DNA from: Candidula unifasciata
Taxonomy: Eukaryota > Mollusca > Gastropoda > Stylommatophora > Geomitridae
NCBI GenBank assembly: GCA_905116865.2
Contig: CAJHNH020006002.1
Coordinates: 248,001-312,000 of the forward strand
Reading direction: 5' to 3'
DNA: 64,000 nt
Made by a program: the position numbers and the translations under genes. The notes below the pieces were generated by a model that was given only the letters and a program-made list of their open reading frames with translations, was not told the origin of the DNA and made no database searches. Positions 36,201 to 45,033 of the stretch are shown piece after piece. The stretch's first letter is position 1; every line of letters begins with the position of its first letter.

Positions 36201-39200
36201 TGAGCAAAACTGTAAACCTTACACCAGATGTAGATAATATGGTTGTGAGCAAAACTGTAAACCTTACACCAGATGTAAATGATATGGTGAGCAAAACTGT
36301 AAACCTTACACCAGATGTAGATGATATGGTTGTGAGCAAAACTGTAAACCTTACACCAGATGTAGATGATATGGTTGTGAGCACAACTGTAAACCTTACA
36401 CCAGGTGTAGATGATATGGTTGTGAGCAAAACTGTAAACCTTACACCAGATGTAGATGATATGGTTGTGAGCAAAACTGTAAACCTTACACCAGATGTAG
36501 ATGATATGGTTGTGAGCACAACTGTAAACCTTACACCAGATGTAGATGATATGGTTGTGAGCACAACTGTAAACCTTACACCAGGTGTAGATGATATGGT
36601 TGTGAGCACAACTGTAAACCTTACACCAGATGTAAAAGAGGAAAGATTGAGTAACACTGTCAAATACCTTACAGCTAGAAAAATAACAAGTATAAGTAAA
36701 TAAATAAGTCAATAAACAGCTTGTAACAAATATGGGTTTGTTCTGTCCAACAGGCTAACAGAGGCACAGGAAAGTGGAAGGCGGGAGATCTGTGTCGTGC
36801 AGTGTTCACAGAGGATGGAGAAGTATATGAAGCTCGTATTTTGTCCATTGATGAAGATGCAGAAACTTGTACAGTCAAATATATTGGTTATGGCAATGAA
36901 GAAGAACTCCCATTGTCCAGTTTGATGCCACTGGTCAGCGAGGATTCTTCCCAGGATGTGAGGACGGACACAGCCAGTGATGTACGTACAATTAAGTATA
37001 AATTGAATTACAGCATTTGTGATGGTGAAGATTGCATGTTAACTTCAACATCACAACCTCTCTTGAGGTCTGTATCTAGGAGTGCAGAGAGGTACTGGAC
37101 CACACTTGTTGCAGCAGGACCATGGCTTGTACTGGTGAAGCCCTGCCTACACCTCTCTACACATTTGCATGTCTTGTGACCATGTGAATGTGTTGTCTGT
37201 ATGTGTTGTGTCTGTGAGTGTGTGTAGTGTCTGTGAGTGTGTGTTGTCAGTGTGTGTAAGTTTGTTTGTGTCTGTACGTATGTCTTGCTGTGTGTCTGTG
37301 TTGTATGTATATTTTTGATTGTATGTTTGAATACATGCATTTGCTATCCATGCTTTTATATACTTACTTTACATGCATGCTCTGAATTTTGATATATCAA
37401 TATAATATGCTTGATATATATAATACAATTGTTGTGTGAAACAGGTGTTGGGGGTTGTGTTGTGGTTTACAGCTAGACTGTGATGTCTACACTTTTTTGT
37501 CCAACACATCCGATTTGAGCAAACCCTCATTAGTCACATTGTACAACTTGCTTGTGGGTCATTGAGTCTGTTCTAACTCCCAGTGTAAATGTTGGATGAC
37601 ATGGAGAGGTGTCGTCAGCTCACATGATGTTGGTAATCAGCAGGTGTCAAGAAACAAAATCTTCTGCACCAGTCCCCCAGTGACGTGATGATAATATGGA
37701 TATATTATAAAACATATGGCCCTTAATGCCATAGATACAGTATATTGTAAACAAATATGAGAGATTGGCACTTTGAAAGTTAGGATAGAAAAAAACAAAA
37801 AAAAAAAACAACATAAAAATGAAAGCTATATACCAGGAAATGTTTGAAATGAAATCTGTCTGTATAGTGTAGTTGTGGGTTCAAGCTGTATGATAGACCT
37901 GGCTATGTATGATAGACCTGGCTATGTATGATAGACCTGGCTATGTATGATAGACCTGGCTATGTATGATAGACCTGGCTATGTATGATAGACCTGGCTA
38001 TGTATGATAGACCTGGCTATGTATGATAGACCTGGCTATGTATGATAGACCTGGCTATGTATGATAGACCTGGCTATGTATGATAGACCTGGCTATGTAT
38101 GATAGACCTGGCTAATGAGGACACTTTTTTTAGGGCTGTCTAGTTGATGATGCATCAAAGTACACCTGTTCCTGCAGTGAGGCACTGTCTTCATTTGGAT
38201 GTGACAGGTTTGATTCCCAGATAATTAATTAGAGCTGAAACTTAAATGTTGTTGCTTGTAATTGCCATCAACTTTACTTTGTTTGGGTTTTGTAGACTGG
38301 AAGTGTCAGTCATATACCAACAGTACCTGAAGTGAATGCTGGAAAACACAGAAACAAGAAAGCCTCATCTAGTCAACAACACAACAGCCAGAATAAACGT
38401 CGCATGCCTAAATGGCCGTGGGATGGATACATCCCACCTCCTGTCTTCCCTCAGATGCCGCCACAGGTAAACTTGTTTGTTTGGTTCACATCGATTACTT
38501 TTCTGGGACATTCTAAAGTAACATCACATATTTCCAAGACCTGTCTTAGCTTTAATACAGCGGCAAGATTTGCTAAAGTACACAGGATCTTCCTCAAAAT
38601 TCCAGGAGTTCACTGTATCCTCGTACATGATCCCAAGGTGTGATGATAGCTTAGTTACACAGGACTCAGTAGAGGAGAAGAGGCAGACCAAGAAAAACCT
38701 GGATACAGAACTTGACTGATTGGACAGGCCTTAGGAATGCAGCTATGAACTCCATTACATCTGACCATCAAAAGTGGGGGAGCTCATCGGACAGGGTAAT
38801 GGGGCCCTATTGTGGGCAAAAGACTGCCTACCCAAAAGCATGTCGTAAGAGTCTACTAATTAAGGATGTTTACTTCAGAGTCGGGGTGCATCTACCTGAA
38901 AGGCAGGGAACCAACAGTCTGCATACAAATAAGCCTGATCTGTAAAACAGATGCTATGCGCCCCTAAATGCTCAGGATCAAGACTACACCTCTGCTAAAT
39001 AAGGCATTAAAGACCGTAAAAAAAATAATCCTTATAATCTGCAAACATTCATTTTCACATGTGACCCTGTAAGGGTTCTGGTACCCTGTTGTGGGGAGGA
39101 GGGGGGGGGGGGGGGAACAAGAATAGACCCACTGCCTACCCATCAAGCATGTCGTAAGAGTTGACCTATTGGGGGACTTCCTTCAAAGTCAGAGTTCTTC

Positions 39201-42200
39201 TGCCTGAGAGGCAAGCAACCAACAGTCTGCATACAGATAAGCCAGATCTGTAAAATGGATGTGCAAACCACACTCAGGAGCTGGAGCAGCACTAAAGTGG
39301 ACAGACAGCCAGAACTTTCTGCCGGAGTTTACAGCTGGTGAATGTGAAGAATTATGAAGAAGATTGCCTTTTTTGGCTAGACAGATATCATGTACATACC
39401 CCCTGAGAATGGTTGTTGCTTTGTATTGTGCAGCACCACTTCAGGTAGCATGTGTGCTCCAAGACTGAAACTGAAATATGGATCGATCCCAGTGATAACT
39501 GCTTGTGTCTCTGTTCTCAGCAGGTTCCAACATTTCAGCCTCCACAGATCCCAGCGATAACTCTACTTGTGTCTCTGTTCTTAGCAGGTTCCAACATTTC
39601 AGCCTCCACAGATCCCAGCGATAACTCTACTTGTGTCTCTGTTCTTAGCAGGTTCCAACATTTCAGCCTCCACAGATCCCAGTACTCTACTTGTGTCTCT
39701 GTTCTCAGCAGGTTCCAACATTTCAGCCTCCACAGTTTCCAACATTTCAGCTTCCACAGATCCCAGTGATAACTCTGCTTGTGTCTCTGTTCTCAGCAGG
39801 TTCCAACATTTCAGCCTCCACAGTTTCCAGGATTTCCGCCTCCACCAGCTCCACACTATCCCAGTTACCAGGCTGCAGGCCCTGCTCCACCACCAGTAAG
39901 TCACACTAGTCACGCTCCACCACCAGTAAGTCACATTAGTCAAGCTCAACCTGTAACGAAGTACCCAGCAAATGTTACCTGAGATGATTAGAGGTGACAG
40001 GTGAGTAATAGTTGATTGTAGCAGCTGCAATAGGGTGCTCACATGGTTCAGCATACAACATAATGGTCCACTGAAAACCCACTTTAGCGAGAGACATTTT
40101 GCGACTGATGCAGAAGCTAGATGTGAAGTGAAATTGTGGTTAGGAAACAGAGCACGCAGTTCTGTGTCACAGTTTGGGAGGACTGATAAAATAATGGGAC
40201 AAGTGCATCAGTTATGTTGAAAAATGCAGAAACAGTATATGTGTAAAAATAAATGGTTTTCAAATTGTTATTGTCTTTAGTTTGTTTTTATTGTTAAACA
40301 ACCATTTGTGACTTCCCCTCATATAGTGAAGTTCATTAGATCTGAAATTTGTTATATTGAGGTCTTGTTAAATCTGAACTCTGTTATGTCATGTTTAATT
40401 TAATCAAGAGTTTGCTACTGCTGGTTATTTATGTTTATGAGCTGCTAATATGACATTTTCTGTTGGGTGTGTGTTTCTGTAAATTAAAAAAAACCCAGAC
40501 TGCAGACTTGAACCTGCCTGTTTGCTTCCTCCCCACAGATGTTCCCGTGTGTTCCTCCACCACCCCCATTGTTTACAGACCAGGGTGAGGAGAATGAGGC
40601 GTTGTACAGCATGCTGATTTCTTGGTACATGAGCGGCTACCATACAGGATATTACCAGGTGAGTTGTCTGAGTAAACCGTATCCTCTCTCACACAGAGAA
40701 GGCCATTTTTCCTGCCTTTACAGGTTTGGGTTGACACAATTTCATTGGACTGTGTTCTTGGTAGTCTTAGTTTCAGCATCATAGCAAACAGGTCACCCCT
40801 TAGATGCTCTGCTCCTGTGCCAATGAAAAACACACAGAATGTTTATCACAGTTCCTTGTGGAAAGATTGACAGACTGCTGTCCCAGCATATGGACTAGCA
40901 TACACACGCATTAAAAGTATATAGTAGCCATCAGAAGTGCTAACACAAACAGTCCGACATTAGAAATGCAATTCATCATCGACGGTAGCAGAGGTAACCA
41001 ACAAATCAGCAGTTGCACAAGCGATCAATTTTAATCACATAAGGGTACCACCAATATTGCGAAGATGACAGGCTACGCGCCATTTTCTAAATCTACAATT
41101 AACAACACCACGTTGGTCACCATAAAAAATTGTTGAAAATGAAATCTGCAGCTCAGTGTCCCGCCGTGCACTCAGCTCAGAAGCTGGGCACACACAACTA
41201 TACCCTTACATTCTACAAATTAAGCAAAAATGCTACAGCCACTGTCTGGTAGAACCAAAAAAAAATTTGTGCCACAACTCAAAACCGTGCCTAGTGCCCA
41301 TTTTGACCTGGACTGCTCAGTACCCTTGTATGACTGCCTTGGTACCGGCTGTAATCTACAGGTCAAGGCGGGGTACATACGGAAACAGTGGCTGCATCTG
41401 ATACAGCGCGCAGCATTTACAAATGCAACCTTTAGTTGGAGATGCTGATGTGAAAGGCAATGAGAGAGCAGGCGCTCTGGCTGGCAGTGCGACTATCAGG
41501 GATGGGCCGTCAGTGGACAGGAGAAATATTATCAATACCATACGAGAGACCAAATGCTGTGAGGCTTTCAGTTTCATGAAAAATGATTTTTCACTGAATA
41601 GACTGTATACCCTGGGTGTACCAATTGGAGCAGTGAGACGGAAAAACTATTGCGGGAGCCACCTGTCTTACATCAGCCAGAACAGAATGGGAGTTGTTAG
41701 CCTAAAAACACTTGGAGTCGTATTCAGGAAGAGATTGAGCACTTATGGTCGTTTTCGATGTGCGATGAACTTAAAAAATGAACAATCAGTAATGAACAGT
41801 GGCCGCAGTTGCATTGTGTGTAGACATTTTGTGTTTGTGTGAGCAGGGGGTATTCAGGGTGACATAGTAGAAGTAAACTTTCCCAGTTTAAACATTTGGA
41901 ATCTTGGAAAGCAAAATCAATTATGTTTTAAATTAGTGGCGTGACTTCATCACAGAAGCAGAGGACTTCATGCCTGCCTGTCATTTTAGTGGTCCAGGGG
42001 TTCGACCCTCTGGATATTTAAAAAAGCTGCAAAACACATTTCTTCTGCTTATTTTGTTCCAGTTTCTTGGGGTGGAGTTTCATAGAATTATAAGAATGCT
42101 TTTGTTTTTTTAAAAGACAGAATTTGATAAAAACAAACCTAAGCACTTTAAAAAAAAAGTTTCTCTTGGGACAAAAGAGTAAAATATATGTGATTAGGTC

Positions 42201-44055
42201 AGTAAATAAATAAGTAACATACTGTAAAACAAATGAGTGAATTTAGATATTTAGAGTCATTTGACACCTTCGGTGGCAGATTAAGTGGAGAAATCAGCAT
42301 ACAGTGTGTAGAAGCAAACCAGGTATTGGAACAGCTAGTGTCAATTGACACCTTTGCTGGCAGATTAAGTGGAGAAAACAGCATACAGTGTGTAGAAGCA
42401 AATCAGGTAATGGAACAGCTAGTGTCATTTGAGATCAGCCACATAGAAAGTTGCTGATTTCTGCCAAAGCAAATCTCATAGAACTAATTTTTGTGGCTGG
42501 CATTATGCTACCAGTTGATCAGCTGCAGCATGACTTTGATAGGATTCTCAAACATGATTTGATGGTAATAATGGGAGATTCTAATGCTTAAGTAGCTTTC
42601 ACTAAATATGTATGTCTAGAGAGCTCTGGAAAAGGAAGGAGTTGATACAATGAATGAGAATGGAGAAAGATTAGCTGAATTAAGCATGTAGTCAGATGTA
42701 ATAAAGAGGCACTATCCTTGCTCATAAAGAGATTCACCAGCTAACTTGACATTCAGTTCTAAAAGAGGATGGTAATATATTGAGAAAATCATAAGGCAGG
42801 TTGGACAGAGAATGCCAAACAAGCACTGAAATAGGAATTAACGTTTTTGATGGTATATAAAACCCACACCAAATAGTAAAGAAAAAAAAATGCCTCAGAT
42901 ACTTCCTGGAATGCTCCACACTCAAGCAGTAATGATGCAACCTATAAATGAGACAGAGAGTAAGTCCAATATGTGACGGAAACAGTCTTTTCTTGATCTG
43001 CCTCTTCAGCATTGGGAGGTTGATTGTTGCAGATATTCATCCGTCTCCATTAATCTCTATGAGTGACCTTCTTTCCAGTTAGTAACTCCACATGTATGTA
43101 TGTCTGCCTGTATATTCTCTCTCCATCTTCTTGGTCTGCCTGCTGGTCTACTCTCATTAAACTCCTTTCTTTTGACAGTTGTTGCCTGTGATCTCTGCCA
43201 TCCTCTCTATAAGCCTCCATCCATTAGGTCTGTTAGCTCTCTTGATGCTAGTAGTTAGTGGTGATGTAAACAGATTATGAATTGTCTAGTTGCTTCTCAC
43301 TCTCCATTCTCCTCTGTATCTTTAGAGTTGGATGGAGACAGCATTTAAAAAAAAACAATTTTACTGAGGATGTGTGACAGACAGATGTTCTGTGTGGGCT
43401 GACAGCTAAGAATGGGCTAGAGGATGTGTGACAGAAAGATGTTCTGTGTGGGCTGACAGCTGAGAATGGGCTGGAGGATGTGTGACAGAAAGACAGAAAG
43501 ATGTTCTGTGTGGGCTGACAGCTGAGAATGGGCTGGAGGATGTGTGACAGAAAGATGTTCTGTGTGGGCTGACAGCTGAGAATGTGCTGGAGGATGTGTG
43601 ACAGAAAGATGTTCTGTGTGGGTTGACAGCTGAGAATGGGCTGGAGGATGTGTGACAGAAAGATGTTCTGTGTGGGTTGACAGCTGAGAAGGTAGGGGCT
43701 GGTAGCAGCTTATCTCTGTTCATCAAGAAGAAACAACATGGCAGACTTGTGAAGACTTCTTACAGCTTATCTTTCATGTGTAGATGGCACTTGATCATAA
43801 TGATTGGCTCTAGAAATAGCATTACTTTAAAAAAAAAAACTAAAACCAAACACACATGCCTTCTCTCTGTCACTGAAATCACCTCACATACAGGAGTCAC
43901 TGAAATCACCTCACATACAGGAGTCACTGAAATAACCTCACATACAGGAGTCACTGAAATGCATATTGCTCCATCATTGCCAACACTTTTTTACTTCACA
44001 GGGTCTCAAACACTCGGCTTCCAACACTGCTGCCGGGCATGGAATTCCAAGATGA
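30199..44055 (+). CDS. SMN1: SMN, survival of motor neuron protein (eight exons, 296 aa)
   Basis: SMN oligomerises and, with Gemins, loads Sm-protein rings onto spliceosomal snRNAs in the cytoplasm; it also concentrates in nuclear bodies. The coding exons are 30199-30243, 32172-32243, 33883-33984, 36754-36981, 38296-38466, 39797-39895, 40539-40658 and 44002-44055. All junctions are GT-AG and phase 0. In order they encode an N-terminus, the Gemin2-binding DSIWDD-type helix, a Lys-rich stretch, the Tudor domain, a linker, a proline-rich part, the YG box and a short tail. Total length of 296 residues compares with 294 in human SMN. Terminal exons were chosen by phase and by resemblance. The introns are packed with transposons and minisatellites. 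Exon order and phases match vertebrate SMN closely, including a 72-bp second exon. Confidence 0.95.
30653..31545 (-). mobile_element. Internally deleted piggyBac-type element in SMN intron 1
   Basis: TTAA lies at both edges (30649-30652 and 31546-31549), the piggyBac target duplication. Terminal repeats read CCCTTTTAGCACGG on the left and, on the opposite strand at the right, CCCTCTTAGCACGG. A second, subterminal inverted repeat (GCCAAAAACACGGA) occurs about 30-40 bp inside each end, a layout known for piggyBac. The 893-bp length is too short for a complete transposase. Confidence 0.85.
31108..31299 (-). pseudogene. Possible N-terminal remnant of a piggyBac transposase
   Basis: The minus strand encodes MSDSYVSAPKLDVDKTFES then DDTNSVDTDAG, an acidic Ser/Asp-rich start, in 63 codons. 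piggyBac transposases commonly start with such an acidic region, and the position about 250 bp inside the right terminal repeat fits. No catalytic Asp motif remains, so the assignment leans on context. Confidence 0.45.
31612..32006. mobile_element. 395-bp fold-back element in SMN intron 1
   Basis: GGCTATCCTCCGAATAACGG at the left is mirrored by CGTTATTCGGAGGATAGCC at the right. The match runs inward through CACTTCCGG / CCGGAAGTG and CACGTG to a central loop near 31822, so nearly the entire element is one hairpin. Flanks AAAATCA (31605-31611 and 32008-32014) look like a 7-8 bp target duplication, compatible with hAT/P-type elements. There is no ORF. Arms are GC-rich and carry ETS-like, E-box and YY1-like motifs. 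Confidence 0.8.
32172..32243 (+). CDS. SMN1: SMN exon 2 (Gemin2-binding region)
   Basis: Acceptor TTGCAG and donor GTGAGA frame 24 codons, EAESDIWDDTVLIKAYDSAV plus SAVK-type end. It is the same length as human exon 2a and nearly identical over the SDIWDDTxLIKAYD core, including the Asp mutated in a human SMA allele (D44 in AYDKA). Confidence 0.97.
32290..32695 (+). repeat. Interspersed repeat B, diverged copy
   Basis: Located in SMN intron 2. It shares GGCAAACAGGT, GCTCCATTCCTG, GCAGTTCATCATTGATGG, CAACAAATCAGCA and AAATCTGCAGCT with the other copies, but with many differences. Confidence 0.6.
32795..33060 (-). repeat. Interspersed repeat C, inverse partial copy
   Basis: On the + strand it shows ACTGGCTGTAAACTCC, TTTGTCCAC, TTGTTCCAGAAT, ATGCAGACTGCTGGTTCC and CTCAGGCAGATGCA. 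This is the reverse complement of the 3' two-thirds of repeat C. Confidence 0.6.
33182..33812. repeat. 77-bp minisatellite with a splice-acceptor-like site in every unit
   Basis: Eight units at 77-bp spacing in SMN intron 2. Each contains GTTTCTGTTCTTTGCTTCTC then CTTCAG or CTACAG followed by ACCCTGG, i.e. a pyrimidine tract plus CAG at 33218, 33295, 33372 and onwards. The real acceptor of exon 3 lies 70 bp past the array at 33882. Confidence 0.92.
33883..33984 (+). CDS. SMN1: SMN exon 3 (lysine-rich segment)
   Basis: 34 codons between TTTCTTTAAACAG and GTAAGC: AQLAEQHPEFAAAHPG followed by a Lys/Ser-rich run ending KKKKS. It corresponds to human exon 2b, a basic nucleic-acid-binding segment before the Tudor domain. 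Confidence 0.93.
33985..34659. other. SMN intron 3, unique part
   Basis: AT-rich intronic sequence without a recognised repeat or motif. Confidence 0.4.
34660..35460. repeat. 139-bp higher-order minisatellite built from about 46-bp units
   Basis: In SMN intron 3. The 139-bp period contains three related subunits, each ending in a form of CTGTAAAGTACCTTATACC (variants AGTCCTTTATACC and AGTCCCTTATACC). About five higher-order copies stand between monomeric ends. It abuts and is related to the following array. Confidence 0.88.
35465..36665. repeat. 42/45-bp minisatellite, about 27 units
   Basis: In SMN intron 3. The unit carries GAGCAAAACTGTAAACCTTA then CACCAGATGTAAATGATATG, with variants lacking or having GTT or GAGT. 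All lengths are multiples of three, so long frames (SKTVNLTPDV repeats on +, TSGVRFTVLL on -) remain open. The last unit at 36620-36660 reverts to the sequence type of the neighbouring 139-bp array. Confidence 0.93.
36754..36981 (+). CDS. SMN1: SMN exon 4 (Tudor domain)
   Basis: 76 codons between GTCCAACAG and GTACGT. The Tudor domain reads WKAGDLCRAVFTEDGEVYEA ... TCTVKYIGYGNEEELPL. It binds symmetric dimethylarginine in Sm tails. The aromatic cage aligns as F (human W102), Y (Y109), Y (Y127), Y (Y130), so one cage residue is Phe instead of Trp. The Asn of GYGN and the Glu matching human E134 (an SMA mutation site) are kept. Confidence 0.98.
37180..37885. other. SMN intron 4, unique part
   Basis: TG-rich stretch at 37180-37320, then AT-rich sequence. 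Nothing else recognised. Confidence 0.4.
37886..38113. repeat. 19-bp minisatellite, about 12 copies
   Basis: ATGATAGACCTGGCTATGT repeated with essentially no variation in SMN intron 4, 180 bp before exon 5. Near-perfect identity suggests recent or ongoing expansion. Confidence 0.95.
38296..38466 (+). CDS. SMN1: SMN exon 5 (linker and first proline stretch)
   Basis: 57 codons between TTTTGTAG and GTAAAC. They encode TGSVSHIPTVPEVNAGK, a Ser/Gln/Asn-rich stretch, then RRMPKWPWDGYIPPPVFPQM and PPQ. The W-x-x-(Y/F)-(I/L)-PPP part matches human APWNSFLPPPP. Phase 0 at both ends. Confidence 0.95.
38645..38790 (+). pseudogene. LINE 3' scrap
   Basis: Reads RLSRRGRPRKTWIQNLTDWT then AAMNSITSDHQKW, resembling the RGRPxxxW...DRxxW end of RTE/CR1-type LINE proteins. 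It sits in SMN intron 5. Confidence 0.55.
38795..39000 (+). repeat. Interspersed repeat C, copy
   Basis: Starts GGGGCCCTATTGTGGG and contains AGCATGTCGTAAGAGTC and GCATACAAATAAGCC. It is followed closely by a second copy. Confidence 0.7.
39060..39350 (+). repeat. Interspersed repeat C, copy
   Basis: G-run at 39095-39115, then ATAGACCCACTGCC, AGCATGTCGTAAGAG, GTCTGCATACAGATAAGCC, GGATGTGCA and GGAGTTTACAGCTGG. It is among the most complete copies. Confidence 0.75.
39500..39796. repeat. 64-bp tandem array of the SMN exon 6 acceptor
   Basis: TTGTGTCTCTGTTCTYAGCAG plus GTTCCAACATTTCAGCCTC occurs at acceptor positions 39520, 39584, 39648, 39708 and 39796 (last intron base). Units of 64, 64, 60 and 88 bp therefore duplicate the 3' splice site and the first 27 bases of the exon. 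Only the last is followed by the complete exon and donor. Confidence 0.9.
39797..39895 (+). CDS. SMN1: SMN exon 6 (proline-rich)
   Basis: 33 codons: QVPTFQPPQFPGFPPPPAPH then YPSYQAAGPAPPP, followed by GTAAGT. Proline runs in SMN bind profilin (family knowledge). The acceptor is TCTCAGCAG, a tandem NAGNAG site that could add or drop the first Gln. A second in-frame donor lies 30 bp downstream at 39926. Confidence 0.92.
39884..39943 (+). repeat. 30-bp duplication carrying exon end and donor
   Basis: GCTCCACCACCAGTAAGTCA occurs at 39884 and again at 39914. Both copies hold a consensus donor. Using the second would insert ten in-frame codons (VSHTSHAPPP). Confidence 0.85.
40010..40326 (+). pseudogene. 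3' half of a mariner-type transposon in SMN intron 6
   Basis: The frame near 40035 reads GPLKTHFSERHFATDAEARC, like the FGPLKxxLxGxRFxxDxEV segment after the last catalytic Asp of mariner transposases. The right end AACCATTTGTGACTTCCCCTC ATA matches the terminal repeat of the related element at 58921-59563. A shared block GTAGGGTGCTCACATG occurs in both, inverted relative to each other. Confidence 0.72.
40539..40658 (+). CDS. SMN1: SMN exon 7 (YG box)
   Basis: 40 codons between CTCCCCACAG and GTGAGT. MFPCVPPPPPLFTDQGEENE leads to ALYSMLISWYMSGYHTGYYQ. The YG box is almost identical to human (MLISWYMSGYHTGYY) and drives SMN oligomerisation through glycine zippers. Confidence 0.99.
40765..41310 (+). 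repeat. Interspersed repeat B, long copy
   Basis: In SMN intron 7. It carries all landmarks of the family, from GGTAGTCTTAGTTTCAGC to ACTCAAAACCGTGCC. It extends as far as copy 1 and so defines the family length of about 540 bp. Confidence 0.75.
41330..41850 (+). pseudogene. LINE RNase H C-terminal fragment
   Basis: The frame at 41423-41842 starts VGDADVKGNERAGALAGSAT, the RNase H end motif, then about 100 residues of the poorly conserved C-terminal region. It resembles the fragments at 19.7 and 27.4 kb. It sits in SMN intron 7. Confidence 0.65.
42244..42430 (+). repeat. 84-bp tandem duplication, two units
   Basis: TTGACACCTTCGGTGGCAG to GTAGAAGCAAACCAGGTA repeats with an 84-bp shift (28 codons), keeping a frame open. 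It is directly followed by a LINE endonuclease fragment and may belong to it. Confidence 0.75.
42435..42800 (+). pseudogene. LINE endonuclease fragment
   Basis: DLMVIMGDSNA (GDFNA motif), then NENGERLAELSM and KRFTS pieces, match the order GDFNA...NxNGxRLxxxC...HKxIHxxTW of LINE apurinic-type endonucleases. It is disrupted by stops and lies in SMN intron 7. Confidence 0.6.
43000..43260 (-). pseudogene. LINE ORF2 C-terminal scrap
   Basis: On the minus strand RPAGRPRRWRENIQ matches the RGRPRxxWxDxI end of LINE proteins. It may be part of a rearranged copy with the preceding endonuclease fragment. Confidence 0.45.
43367..43692. repeat. 54-bp minisatellite, about 6 copies
   Basis: GGATGTGTGACAGAAAGATG then TTCTGTGTGGGCTGACAGCT repeats every 54 bp (one unit is longer by an extra ACAGAAAG). 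In SMN intron 7. Confidence 0.9.
43869..43962. repeat. 27-bp tandem repeat, about 3.5 copies
   Basis: GTCACTGAAATCACCTCACA then TACAGGA, nearly identical units shortly before the last SMN exon. Confidence 0.88.
44002..44055 (+). CDS. SMN1: SMN exon 8 (C-terminal tail and stop)
   Basis: A strong acceptor (CACTTTTTTACTTCACAG) is followed in phase 0 by GLKHSASNTAAGHGIPR and TGA. Joined to GYYQ it gives YYQGL, matching the G-(L/F) start of the human last coding exon. Other acceptors in intron 7 gave poorer joins. The 3' UTR end is not resolved. Confidence 0.8.
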   Translation, partial: GLKHSASNTAAGHGIPR

Positions 44056-45030
44056 TGAATGAAGCTTGCCATCCAGTCATTGTCACAGAGTTAGTTCATT
44101 GTGGCTTTTGTTTGTGCTGCACAAGGACAAGAAGAGTCAAATTGTATTTTTGCAATTATCTAGTTTGTTCTGTTATCTTCATTATGTTTATTTTGTACAC
44201 TAAAGTGTTGCTCCCTGTCTATGCCAGGGCTTATTGTTTGCTTCATAAATGTGTTTCTGTGCCAGACAAAGGGATCAGTACTTGTTTTTTTTTCTTCTTT
44301 TCTGGCTTTGTTCTAGCACCAAATTCACAAACATTAGCGTGTGTGTATATCTGCATGTGTGTGTGAGTGTGTTAGCACGTTTTCTTGATGTGTCACTTGG
44401 CAAGTCTCTCAAAAAATTTGTACAATTATGCAAAAACCGTTGTTTTATTTGCATAATTAGGTTGATTAAATGACAATGATTTTCCATATTTATTGGGTTT
44501 GTTATGTTTTTTGAAATATTGTGATATTTTCTTCTTAGGACCATTTGTGCACTCCTAGGATTGACTGTGCTGGGTGGCTTGAGTTGTTTTGTCATGTATC
44601 ATCATTTGTTGAACAGGATTGTCATCGCTGTACTCTGGATATATCCATAGGGGTGTTCTCTGTAGTGTATCCAACATACAGCCCTAAAACTTTGCCCGTT
44701 TGACAACCTGACAAGCCTCCTTCACTGGGCTATTGATGCTGATGATGATTCATTCAGATGAAAGCTTTTTTGGCATGTCTGAAAGTGGGGGGGGGGGGGG
44801 GATGCATGTTGTCTACTGGATCCATTTGTTTATCCTATACTACAATGACAGTACCAGCCAGTCAGCACTTCCTTTCATTGTACACAACACCTGTATTTGC
44901 TGGTATTAAGATTAAAAATATGACCGTGTGAACTGCAGATTTATGCAAAGATTCCATCCAAAGACTAAAATCTGCCGCAACTTTAAGATATTCAGCATTG
45001 TGCTCCATTGTTTACTCAGTTAATGCAAGA
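44056..45030. other. SMN 3' UTR and downstream sequence
   Basis: No second gene is supported. An ATTAAA near 44910 could serve in polyadenylation, but no site stands out. G-run at 44786-44800. Confidence 0.35.
44605..44750 (+). repeat. Interspersed repeat D, copy 1
   Basis: ATCATTTGTTGAACAGGA, CACTCTGGATAYATCCATA-like, ACATACAGCCC and GCCCGTTTGACA, CTGACAAGCCTCC also occur in order at 46475-46650. It is non-coding and of unknown class. Confidence 0.65.
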
Positions 45031-45033
45031 TTG

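Noticed and set aside
35338..36712. 441-, 401- and 330-codon frames in the SMN intron
   Set aside because: Produced by a 42/45-bp minisatellite. No splice or start evidence links them to SMN. The frame-preserving indels are kept only as a finding.
41960..42020. tRNA-like GGGGTTCGACCCTC
   Set aside because: The T-arm-like hairpin alone does not support a tRNA gene.
42061..42111. Alternative last SMN exon after a strong acceptor at 42060
   Set aside because: Would encode FLGVEFHRIIRMLLFF; it does not give the G-(L/F) that normally follows GYYx. The exon at 44002 does.
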